Assembly (NCBI GenBank): GCA_032054765.1
Contig: DAMBSC010000021.1
Span: 18,849-82,848 of the forward strand
Source: DFXE01 sp032054765
GTDB lineage: Bacteria > Bacteroidota > Bacteroidia > Bacteroidales > Tannerellaceae
Reading direction: 5' to 3'
Length of the DNA: 64,000 bases
This document shows positions 28,940 through 36,402 of this stretch, piece after piece. The notes beneath the pieces were generated by a model, which had not been told where the DNA came from, made no database searches, and saw only the letters and a list, made by a program, of their open reading frames with translations. How positions within the stretch are numbered: position 1 is the stretch's first letter; each line of letters begins with the position of its first letter. The position numbers were made by a program, and so were the translations under genes.

Positions 28940-30442
28940 TTATCTTAAAGCTTTATTAAGCATATAGTACACTTCGTTATTACGCAAATCCTGACGGAAC
29001 TGACGTATATTTGTGTCTTTGTTAATAATCAACATTTCAATATCTGCAATTTCTGCATAATCTTCCAACATTTCGGTTGTAACAGAGAATGAGAAGCTTG
29101 AGTGATGAGTTCCACCTGCCAAAATCCATGCACCTGCTCCTATTTCAAAATTAGGCATTGGTTTCCATAATGCGCATGCAACAGGCAATTTTGGAAGTGG
29201 TTTTGGTTCGTTTACTTCAACTTCGTTTACAATCATGCGAAAGCGGTTACCCATATCCACGATAGTTGCAGCAACACCTTCTCCCTTATGAGCCTGGAAT
29301 ATAAGACGGGCACACATACCGGCATCGCCAATTCCTAAGAAATGCACTTCAATACGAGGTTTTGTACCTGTAATGTCAGGGTTAATTTCCAACATGTGCG
29401 ATTGAAGGATAGTACTGTTTTCTCCATCAAAATTTAGTGTGTAATCTTCAAGGAATGATTGTCCACCAGGCAGGCCTTGCCCCATTACCCACATTGTACG
29501 CACAAGGGCTGCAGATTTCCAATCACCTTCCGCTCCGAACCCATAACCTTCCGCCATCAGGCGTTGAGAAGCAAATCCCATCAGTTGTTTCATACCTTCC
29601 AGTTCATTGAAACTTGTAGTATATCCTTTAGCTCCCTTTTCTTGTAAGAAACGACGAAGCCCAATTTCCTGAGCTGCTGCATCACGTACAAATTGGTGTT
29701 TCTCTGCACCTTTTTTACAGTCGACCGTAAAATCATAAATCTTTTCATATTCAGCAACAAGAACATCTATTTCTGCTTCTGTAACAGCTTCGACATATGG
29801 TACTAACGTTGCAATAGGAGCATTATCAACATGATATCCTAATCGGATTTCAGCTTCTACTTTATCACCATCTGTTACAGCTACATTATTCATATTATCA
29901 CCAAAGCGGATAATAAGCATATCTTGTGAATCTGCCCAACCTGCACAAACGCGCATCCATGATGCTATTTTGTTTTGAGTATCTTTCTCTTGCCAGTAAC
30001 CTACTATTACTTTACGGGGTTTACGCAAACGACTGGTAATATGTCCGAATTCACGGTCACCGTGAGCTGATTGGTTGAGATTCATGAAATCCATATCGAT
30101 TTCATTCCAAGGAATTTCTTTATTAAATTGGGTATGAAGATGGAGTAATGGTTTTTTGTAATCAATCAAACCATGTATCCACATTTTAGCAGGTGAAAAA
30201 GTATGCATCCATGTAATCATACCAATACATTTAGTATCACCGTTAGCTTCACGCATTATTGCAGATATTTCAGCTGAAGAATTAGCTGTCCCTTTATATA
30301 CCACCTTTATCGGGAGAATACCTGAATCGTTCAACTCTTTTACCATTTCTGTAGAATGTGCATCTACCTGAACTACTGCATCACCTCCGTAAAGCAATTG
30401 TGCTCCGGTTACGAACCATACTTCTAAATCTTTGAAATTCAT
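28940..30442 (-). CDS. araA: L-arabinose isomerase
   Basis: This 500-residue cytoplasmic enzyme converts L-arabinose to L-ribulose using Mn2+. The N-terminus LEVWFVTGAQLLYGGDAV, the MITWMHTFSPAKMWIHGL segment, LHTQFNKEIPW, the metal-site Glu in AEGYGFGAEGDWKSAALVR, and the C-terminal WILAGGTHHSSFSFSV with the conserved His all fit AraA. Its length is standard. It lies 34 bp downstream of araD in the operon order araD-araA-araB-symporter. Confidence 0.97.
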   Translation of the reverse strand: MNFKDLEVWFVTGAQLLYGGDAVVQVDAHSTEMVKELNDSGILPIKVVYKGTANSSAEISAIMREANGDTKCIGMITWMHTFSPAKMWIHGLIDYKKPLLHLHTQFNKEIPWNEIDMDFMNLNQSAHGDREFGHITSRLRKPRKVIVGYWQEKDTQNKIASWMRVCAGWADSQDMLIIRFGDNMNNVAVTDGDKVEAEIRLGYHVDNAPIATLVPYVEAVTEAEIDVLVAEYEKIYDFTVDCKKGAEKHQFVRDAAAQEIGLRRFLQEKGAKGYTTSFNELEGMKQLMGFASQRLMAEGYGFGAEGDWKSAALVRTMWVMGQGLPGGQSFLEDYTLNFDGENSTILQSHMLEINPDITGTKPRIEVHFLGIGDAGMCARLIFQAHKGEGVAATIVDMGNRFRMIVNEVEVNEPKPLPKLPVACALWKPMPNFEIGAGAWILAGGTHHSSFSFSVTTEMLEDYAEIADIEMLIINKDTNIRQFRQDLRNNEVYYMLNKALR

Positions 30443-30476
30443 AATATTAATTTTATAATTAGTTAATTAAAATATT

Positions 30477-31163
30477 TTATTGTCCGTAGTAAGCGTCTGG
30501 ACCATGTTTTCTGGAAAAATGTTTCTTTATAAGTTCTTTGTTCATCTTCAATTGAGGATTTACGTTGAATGCTATGAATGCCATTTGAGCTACTTGTTCC
30601 AATACTACAGCATTATGAACTGCGTCGTGAGCATCTTTTCCCCACGAAAAAGGCCCATGATTATTCACTAGTACACCTGGTGTATAATCAGCATCCAATC
30701 CTTCAAAACGTTCTACTATGACATTACCTGTTTCTAATTCATATTTGTTTTCTACTTCATTTTTAGTCATTTGCCTTGTACATGGAATTTGATCTTTAAA
30801 ATAATCAGCATGGGTTGTTCCTATATTTGGAATATCACAGCCTGCTTGTGCCCATGATGTCGCATATGTAGAATGTGTATGCACTATTCCTCCGATATTA
30901 GGAAATGCTTTATATAGAACCAGATGCGTTGGCGTATCTGATGAAGATTTTAATCTCCCTTCGATTATATTTCCTTCCAAGTCAAGTACTACCATATCGT
31001 CGGCTTTCATGGTATCGTATGAAACCCCAGAAGGTTTGATTACAACTAAGCTTCGTTCTCGGTCAATAGCACTGACGTTACCCCATGTAAATATTACCAA
31101 TCCGTGTTTTACCAAATCAAGATTAGCTTTGAATACTGTTTGCTTTAATGATTGTATTGTCAT
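30477..31163 (-). CDS. araD: L-ribulose-5-phosphate 4-epimerase
   Basis: This 228-residue class II aldolase-like enzyme converts L-ribulose 5-phosphate to D-xylulose 5-phosphate. The zinc-binding motif HTHSTYATSWAQAG is present together with FTWGNVSAIDRE, IKPSGVSYD, SSDTPTHLVLYKAFP, GTTHADYF and VNNHGPFSWGKDA. The length fits AraD. It is the first gene of the ara operon, downstream of two AraR-like operators, and a long AT-rich leader of about 180 nt separates them. Confidence 0.97.
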   Translation of the reverse strand: MTIQSLKQTVFKANLDLVKHGLVIFTWGNVSAIDRERSLVVIKPSGVSYDTMKADDMVVLDLEGNIIEGRLKSSSDTPTHLVLYKAFPNIGGIVHTHSTYATSWAQAGCDIPNIGTTHADYFKDQIPCTRQMTKNEVENKYELETGNVIVERFEGLDADYTPGVLVNNHGPFSWGKDAHDAVHNAVVLEQVAQMAFIAFNVNPQLKMNKELIKKHFSRKHGPDAYYGQ

Positions 31164-31328
31164 GATTTTTTACTAAAAATTTATATATATATATCAATGG
31201 TATATTTTTATGCTCTGTTTTACATGAAAGTAACATTACACATAACTTTGATAAATAAATACTTAAATTTATTATTGTATATGTTTTTGCGATTGGTGAC
31301 ATTAGATTCGATTATAGGAACAGACAAT

Positions 31329-31347
31329 AAGTGTGTTTTGAACACTT
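31329..31347. promoter_or_regulatory. AraR-like operator 1 upstream of araDAB
   Basis: The 19-bp site reads AAGTGTGTTTTGAACACTT: arms AAGTGT and ACACTT around a 7-bp centre. On the minus strand it lies just downstream of a -7-like TAATATTG (31358-31351), so it would cover the transcription start. The same arms occur in operator 2 and near the GH51 operon. Confidence 0.7.
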
Positions 31348-31363
31348 TTGCAATATTAATAAT

Positions 31364-31383
31364 AAGTGTTGAATTGTACACTT
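31364..31383. promoter_or_regulatory. AraR-like operator 2 upstream of araDAB
   Basis: AAGTGT and ACACTT flank an 8-bp centre; the arms extend to nine perfectly paired bases (AATAAGTGT 31361-31369 and ACACTTATT 31378-31386). It sits upstream of the candidate -7 element, so the two sites bracket the promoter, as expected for repression by AraR. Confidence 0.7.
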
Positions 31384-31431
31384 ATTATTTGTATGTTTTT
31401 AAACATCGCAAAAAGCAGACTTTATGAAAAA

Positions 31432-31461
31432 AATAAAGAAGACGATTTCGCCTTCTTTATT
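31432..31461 (-). terminator. Rho-independent terminator of araR
   Basis: AATAAAGAAG (31432-31441) pairs with CTTCTTTATT (31452-31461), and on the minus strand a run of T residues follows the stem. It lies 34 bp past the araR stop and separates araR from the ara operon promoter. Confidence 0.8.
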
Positions 31462-31494
31462 CATGAGCATAATATTTAATATTAAAATACTGAC

Positions 31495-32178
31495 TTATAC
31501 AGAAAAGAGATAGCCTTTCTTCAGCAATGTATCATATTTTTCTTTATCAAATGTATAATAATATGCTCCTTTTCTGGATTGCAATTTATCTTTATCCGCC
31601 TGCTTTTCAAGTATATCCATTTCCAGAATTTTCTTCCTGAAGTTTCGTTTATCTAGTTTAGTCTGATAAATAGCTTCATACAATTGCTGTAACTGGGGTA
31701 GCGTAAATTTCTCAGGAAGCAGGTTAAATCCGATAGGCTGCGTAGCCGTTTTTAGACGTAATATTGCAAGTGTATCATCCAGCATCTGATTGTGGTCGAA
31801 AATCAGAGAGCCAACTCTGTCCAATTCTTCCCATCGAGCATTATGAATTTTGCATAACTCATTATTGAAAGATTCTAAGTCGATAAGAGCATAATAAGCT
31901 ACGGAAACTACTCGCTCCCCTTCATCCCTGTTTATATCTCCATAGGTGCCCACTTGCTCCATAAAAACATCCCTAATACCAGTATATTCAAATAGTACGC
32001 GGCTTACAGTATCGGATAAGCTTTCGTCCGGACGTAGGAAACCTCCCATAAGAGTATCTTTACCTTTCAATGGTTGAAATTTTCTTTTTGATATTAACAG
32101 ATAAAGTTTACTTTCTTTAAATCCGAGTATTATACAATCTACTGATACAAAAAATTTTTGTTGTTCTTTATAAAACAT
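31495..32178 (-). CDS. araR: Nudix-fold transcriptional regulator of arabinose use (AraR-type)
   Basis: This 227-residue protein has an N-terminal Nudix domain (FVSVDCIILGF, LISKRKFQPLKG) and a C-terminal winged helix (FTLPQLQQLYEAIYQTKLDKRNFRKKI), the design of NrtR/AraR-type regulators. In Bacteroides a protein of this kind represses arabinose genes and is released by L-arabinose. The Nudix box is degenerate: GFLRPDESLSDTVSRVLFEYTG keeps the first Gly and Glu but lacks the catalytic REUxEE glutamates, so it should sense rather than hydrolyse. I set the start at 32178 (MFYKEQQKFF); the 16 upstream codons belong to a gene relic. It lies next to its likely target operon. Confidence 0.92.
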   Translation of the reverse strand: MFYKEQQKFFVSVDCIILGFKESKLYLLISKRKFQPLKGKDTLMGGFLRPDESLSDTVSRVLFEYTGIRDVFMEQVGTYGDINRDEGERVVSVAYYALIDLESFNNELCKIHNARWEELDRVGSLIFDHNQMLDDTLAILRLKTATQPIGFNLLPEKFTLPQLQQLYEAIYQTKLDKRNFRKKILEMDILEKQADKDKLQSRKGAYYYTFDKEKYDTLLKKGYLFSV

Positions 32179-32181
32179 GGT

Positions 32182-32374
32182 TTTAATGGTATTAACCCTT
32201 ATAATTATTCTTTTCAATTCATACATCAGTTATAACACTAAAAGATAATGACCTCTAATATGTCTGTCCAGTCTAGTATTTTCACCAGTTGGTATAACTT
32301 TCGGCTTTAGGAGTTAATCCCGCTTCACGCAAAAAAGGAGTAAGAAGCTTGTCTGCGTCCATTTCTAGTAAGCA
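32182..32374 (-). pseudogene. Relic of a GH127/GH146 beta-L-arabinofuranosidase gene
   Basis: The minus strand from 32374 reads CLLEMDADK and LLTPFLREAGLTPKAESY-TNW up to 32285, then TGA. This matches the conserved N-terminal segment of GH127/GH146 (DUF1680) enzymes (LLELDPDRLLAPF...GLTPKAE.YGNWE). Shifting frame by one base after the Trp codon restores ENTRLDRHIRGHYLLVL, against the family's ENTGLDGHIGGHYLSAL. The differences are Gly to Arg (GGA to AGA), Ser to Leu and Ala to Val, all explainable as transitions. About 60 codons survive; the rest of the roughly 700-residue gene is gone. The lower boundary, next to the araR start, is approximate. Confidence 0.8.
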
Positions 32375-32544
32375 TTATTATATAAATACAAAACATATTA
32401 AAAAGGGCTATCAAGCAATTAATTCTATATCCTGTAATTGGAAATAGTCTATTTTCTGGTTTATTTGTCTAAAGACAGATGATGTACTAATTACAAAACA
32501 AATATATATATTATTGACTTTTTTATGGTGCTAAATTTATATTT

Positions 32545-34083
32545 TTAATTTAATTCTATTGATAAAATTGATTTAGCAGGCAATCTTACATTTAATGTAT
32601 TCTCTGATATTTTTATATCCTCAAATTTTTGGGGATGTATAAGATTAGGGTTATCAAATGTATTGTGATCTGTTATTTGCCTAGAAACAAGTATTCTGGC
32701 AGTTGCCTTATTCACTTTAATATCCGGTATATAGAGCATAACTTCCCTATCGGAACTTAAATGTATATTTGCTAATGTAATATTTAGTTTTCCGTTTTTT
32801 TGTGAAGCTGAAGCACTAATTGTATTTACTCTTCGTTCTCTTATTTCCTGCCAATCCGATAATATATCCAGTGGGATATGCACTGCATCTTGATGGATTT
32901 TGTACATATCGAATACATGATAGGTAGGTGTGAGTACCATCCTGTTTCCCTCTGTTAGTATAATGGATTGCAGGACATTCACAATCTGTGCAATATTTGC
33001 CATTTGGATACGGTCACAGTATTTATTGAAAATATTAAGTGTCAAAGCCGAAACAAGTGCATCACGCATTGTGTTTTGTTGGTAAAGATGTCCCGGATTA
33101 GTACCAGGTTCGACATCAAACCATGTACCCCATTCATCGACCATCAATCCTATTTTTTTTTCTTTATCATACCTGTCCATTATTGATATATGCTTTTGCA
33201 GGACTTCTTCTATTTCAAGACACTTTCCGATAATCCAATAATACTCATCGTTATTAAACTTTGTGGCCGAACCTTTACTCTCATTCCAGCCAGTTACTGT
33301 ATAATAATGTAATGATAATCCGTGCATTCTATCTTCTATGTTCTTCATAAGTACTTCTGTCCAATTATAATCATAATCAGAAGCACCACTGGCTATTTTA
33401 TAAAGCTTATTATTATCGTAGTTACGGCAATATGTAGCATATCGGCGATATAAGTCGGCATAATATTCTGGACGCATACTTCCGCCACAGCCCCAACTTT
33501 CGTTACCTACTCCGAAATATTTGACTGCCCAAGGTTTTTCCCGACCATTTTTCCGACGTAGATTTGCCATAGGACTATCTCCATCTGATGTCATATATTC
33601 GACCCACTTTGCCATTTCTTCTACTGAACCACTCCCCACATTTCCACTTATATAAGGTTCACATCCGAGTATTTCACAAAGATTCAGAAATTCGTGTGTA
33701 CCAAAACTATTATCCTCGATAGTACCTCCCCAATTAGTATTAACCATTTTAGGACGATTTTCTTTCGGACCAATCCCATCCATCCAATGGTATTCATCAG
33801 CAAAGCATCCCCCCGGCCAACGAAGATTTGGTATCTGAAGCTTCTTCAATGCTTCCAGAACATCTGTACGGTAACCATTGGCATTATGTATATCTGAGTT
33901 TTCTCCAACCCAAAGCCCACCATATATACATCTTCCAAGATGTTCTGCAAAATGACCATATATATGTTTGCTGATGGTATCCTTTGCCAGATAAGGGTAT
34001 AACCTTATTTCAACAACCTGTTTTTGAGAGAACAACTGAATACTTACTATAAAAATTAGTAGAGTCAATACATATCTTTTCAT
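32545..34083 (-). CDS. GH51 alpha-L-arabinofuranosidase (512 aa)
   Basis: This secreted enzyme removes alpha-L-arabinofuranose from arabinan or arabinoxylan. A signal peptide ends LFSQ. The family core is seen in ISKHIYGHFAEHLGRCIYGG, LRWPGGCFADEYHW, the acid/base Glu in YFGVGNESWGCGG, and the nucleophile Glu in LMVDEWGTWFD. The C-terminal beta-sandwich follows (VNTISASASQKNGKLNITLANIH). The length is typical of GH51 without extra domains. It is 28 bp downstream of a second, larger GH51 gene and likely cotranscribed with it from the AraR-controlled promoter near 36170. Confidence 0.96.
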   Translation of the reverse strand: MKRYVLTLLIFIVSIQLFSQKQVVEIRLYPYLAKDTISKHIYGHFAEHLGRCIYGGLWVGENSDIHNANGYRTDVLEALKKLQIPNLRWPGGCFADEYHWMDGIGPKENRPKMVNTNWGGTIEDNSFGTHEFLNLCEILGCEPYISGNVGSGSVEEMAKWVEYMTSDGDSPMANLRRKNGREKPWAVKYFGVGNESWGCGGSMRPEYYADLYRRYATYCRNYDNNKLYKIASGASDYDYNWTEVLMKNIEDRMHGLSLHYYTVTGWNESKGSATKFNNDEYYWIIGKCLEIEEVLQKHISIMDRYDKEKKIGLMVDEWGTWFDVEPGTNPGHLYQQNTMRDALVSALTLNIFNKYCDRIQMANIAQIVNVLQSIILTEGNRMVLTPTYHVFDMYKIHQDAVHIPLDILSDWQEIRERRVNTISASASQKNGKLNITLANIHLSSDREVMLYIPDIKVNKATARILVSRQITDHNTFDNPNLIHPQKFEDIKISENTLNVRLPAKSILSIELN

Positions 34084-34111
34084 GATTTCAAATATTAATT
34101 AGTTATTTTTT

Positions 34112-36094
34112 TTATCTATCTGTCAATTTTATTTTATATATGCCAAAAGATTGACATTCTGCTTTTAAATTCAGAATCTGACCATTGAACTGTGCCGAAA
34201 CTTTAGTCGGTAAAATATTCTCAGGACTATCTAAAGTATTTATTGTATTTAAATTATTAGTTTGTATCATTATACAATCACCTAATGTAAAGATTTGATT
34301 CTTCTTTACTCCTTTAAGTTCAACTTTTATATTTTTTGTTTCATTACCTACATTTACAATTTTAAGAATATACGTATTCCGATCTCTATCAAATACTGCA
34401 GAAGCATACAAACTGTCTTGTCCTGCAATACCTTTACCATCCATAGTCAAGTTCATCACATTTGTACCCTTATTTTGTGCGTACATCTGTTGAACATAGT
34501 AGTTTGGTGTTTTCATCATACGTAAATTATCAAACCAAATCATATCAGGTTTCCATTGCCATGCATCTACGTGGGCAAATAAAGGTGCATATGTACACAT
34601 ATGAACGATGTCAGCATTACGCTCTAGTCCAGTCATAAAAGCAGATTCGTACAAGGCAGATTTGAAATTGTTTTCTTTTCCTTGTGAATAGTCATGGCAA
34701 GCATATTCTCCAGCAAATACAGCAGGACCTTTACGATCGTAACTATCGTATCGGTTTGCATTATTTAAAAACCATTCAGGATCTTTATAGTAATGCTCAT
34801 CTACCAAATCAACCTTTAGTCGTTTCATTTCAGGCCAGAGATAATCGAATTCTTTTCCATCAGCCGAAGGGCCTGAACTTCCTATAATTTTTATTTCGGG
34901 ATATTTTTTACGAATAGCTTTTACAAATGGCTCCAGGCGTTCAGTATATTCTTTACCCCATTGCTCGTTTCCTATGCCGATAAATTTTAGATTGAACGGA
35001 GCAGAATGCCCCATTTCGGCACGAAGTTTTCCCCAAGTAGAAGAAATAGGACCATTAGCGAACTCAATAAGATCTAAGGCATCTTGAATGTATTCATCCA
35101 GTTTATTTACAGGCAAATGGCATTGTTCACCATTATTCTGATATTGGCAGGCAAGCCCACAGTTTAGTACAGGCAGAGGCTCGGCACCAATATCCTCTGA
35201 TAACAAAAAGTATTCATAAAATCCCAAACCATAACTCTGATAATAATCAGGATAAAAACGGTCTGTAAATGTATACTGCCATCTATTTTCATTTACCGGT
35301 CTGTTTTCTACCTCGCCGATACTCTTTTTCCAATCATAACGGCTATCAAGACTCGTACCTTCAACAATACATCCACCAGGAAAGCGAAACACTCCCGGAT
35401 TAATATCTGCTAAAGCCTGTGCTAGATCTTTTCTCATACCGTTTTCTCTACCATTAAATGTTTCGGTAGGAAAGAGCGATACATGTTCTAAGGCAATAGA
35501 ACCTTTTGACATAAGAAATATCCTTAAACGACCTTTTTTTTCTGTATCTGTTGAAGTTAAGATTACTTCATATTTTTTCCAGTCTTCTGTGTTGATAATA
35601 ATCTCTTTACTTCCTATTATATCATTCATAGAATTTACAAGTTCAATACGTATCTTCTGCTCTTTGGGAGAGTTTATCTTTTTTGCCCAAACACAAAAAC
35701 GATATGCTGCACCTTCCATAAACCCCATTCCTTTATATCCTTCGTTTTCTATACCGGTATGTTTATGTGCATGATCCGGATTAGTAAGGATCAAGTAAGT
35801 TGGGTTACGGTCGAAAAGGGGATTAGCATTACTTACTTCCACTTTCCCAAAAGTATTCCAGCCCATCAGGTTTTGAGGGAAGTCAAAAGAACGGTTTTTT
35901 ACCAGTTCAGCATAGAGCCCCCCATCAGCACCAAAATTTATATCTTCGAAAAAAAGCCCATACATAGTTGGTTGAATATTAGCTCCTATCTTCTTTGTAT
36001 CCAGATTAAACTGATAGTATTCTTGCGAAGTTGAAGGTAAGCTAACAGCTATTAATGTAAACAATACAAAAGCTTTATAAAACAAATTTTTCAT
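34112..36094 (-). CDS. GH51 alpha-L-arabinofuranosidase with N-terminal CBM-like domain (660 aa)
   Basis: This second GH51 enzyme differs in architecture from its neighbour. After a signal peptide (ending PSTSQ) come the start of the barrel (ISFGADGGLYAELVKNRSF-like, here EDINFGADGGLYAELVKNRS), an inserted carbohydrate-binding-like beta-sandwich around residues 75-215, and the catalytic barrel. The barrel holds FRFPGGCIVEG, the acid/base Glu in FIGIGNEQWGKEY and the nucleophile Glu in VFAGEYACHD, and an alpha-L-AF_C domain ends the protein. Having two non-identical GH51 enzymes side by side suggests different linkages or side-chain contexts are attacked. It is the first gene of the pair. Confidence 0.96.
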   Translation of the reverse strand: MKNLFYKAFVLFTLIAVSLPSTSQEYYQFNLDTKKIGANIQPTMYGLFFEDINFGADGGLYAELVKNRSFDFPQNLMGWNTFGKVEVSNANPLFDRNPTYLILTNPDHAHKHTGIENEGYKGMGFMEGAAYRFCVWAKKINSPKEQKIRIELVNSMNDIIGSKEIIINTEDWKKYEVILTSTDTEKKGRLRIFLMSKGSIALEHVSLFPTETFNGRENGMRKDLAQALADINPGVFRFPGGCIVEGTSLDSRYDWKKSIGEVENRPVNENRWQYTFTDRFYPDYYQSYGLGFYEYFLLSEDIGAEPLPVLNCGLACQYQNNGEQCHLPVNKLDEYIQDALDLIEFANGPISSTWGKLRAEMGHSAPFNLKFIGIGNEQWGKEYTERLEPFVKAIRKKYPEIKIIGSSGPSADGKEFDYLWPEMKRLKVDLVDEHYYKDPEWFLNNANRYDSYDRKGPAVFAGEYACHDYSQGKENNFKSALYESAFMTGLERNADIVHMCTYAPLFAHVDAWQWKPDMIWFDNLRMMKTPNYYVQQMYAQNKGTNVMNLTMDGKGIAGQDSLYASAVFDRDRNTYILKIVNVGNETKNIKVELKGVKKNQIFTLGDCIMIQTNNLNTINTLDSPENILPTKVSAQFNGQILNLKAECQSFGIYKIKLTDR

Positions 36095-36172
36095 GGTTGT
36101 AAAGAAATTATTATTATTAAATATATATTGTTTTCAAGAGAATTTAATATCTTTTTGGTCGCAATATACATT

Positions 36173-36191
36173 AAGTGTATAAAATACGCTT
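36173..36191. promoter_or_regulatory. AraR-like operator upstream of the GH51 operon
   Basis: The site reads AAGTGTATAAAATACGCTT: the same AAGTGT arm, 7-bp centre and ACACTT arm with one mismatch as the operators before araD. A CAATATA, the reverse of a -7-like TATATTG, lies 11 bp away, mirroring the layout at the ara operon. Confidence 0.65.
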
Positions 36192-36325
36192 CTAAAATAA
36201 GGAAATAATTTGAATTAATTATCACATCTCTTAGCTGTTTATGTGTAAATCTTAAATTAATTAACAATTATGTATTGTTTTGAGGTGGAAAAATCCATTG
36301 GCTTAATAGCTTACTCGTAAATAGC

Positions 36326-36383
36326 TTTATCTAAGAGCGTGATTGTTCTTATTAATTAGAATGAACACAATCATTTAGATAAA
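36326..36383 (-). terminator. Long hairpin after the HTCS gene
   Basis: TTTATCTAA (36326-36334) pairs with TTAGATAAA (36375-36383), and the inner arms TGATTGT (36340-36346) and ACAATCA (36367-36373) pair as well. It begins 20 bp after the HTCS stop codon and probably ends that transcript. Together with the AraR-like operator it accounts for most structure in the 308-bp gap 36095-36402. Confidence 0.55.
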
Positions 36384-36402
36384 AAGATGGCCCTGAAATA
36401 GT

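Noticed and set aside
31329..31383. The two AAGTGT/ACACTT palindromes as terminators
   Set aside because: They lie upstream of araD, have no U-tract and share arms with a site before GH51; a proper terminator for araR is present at 31432-31461.
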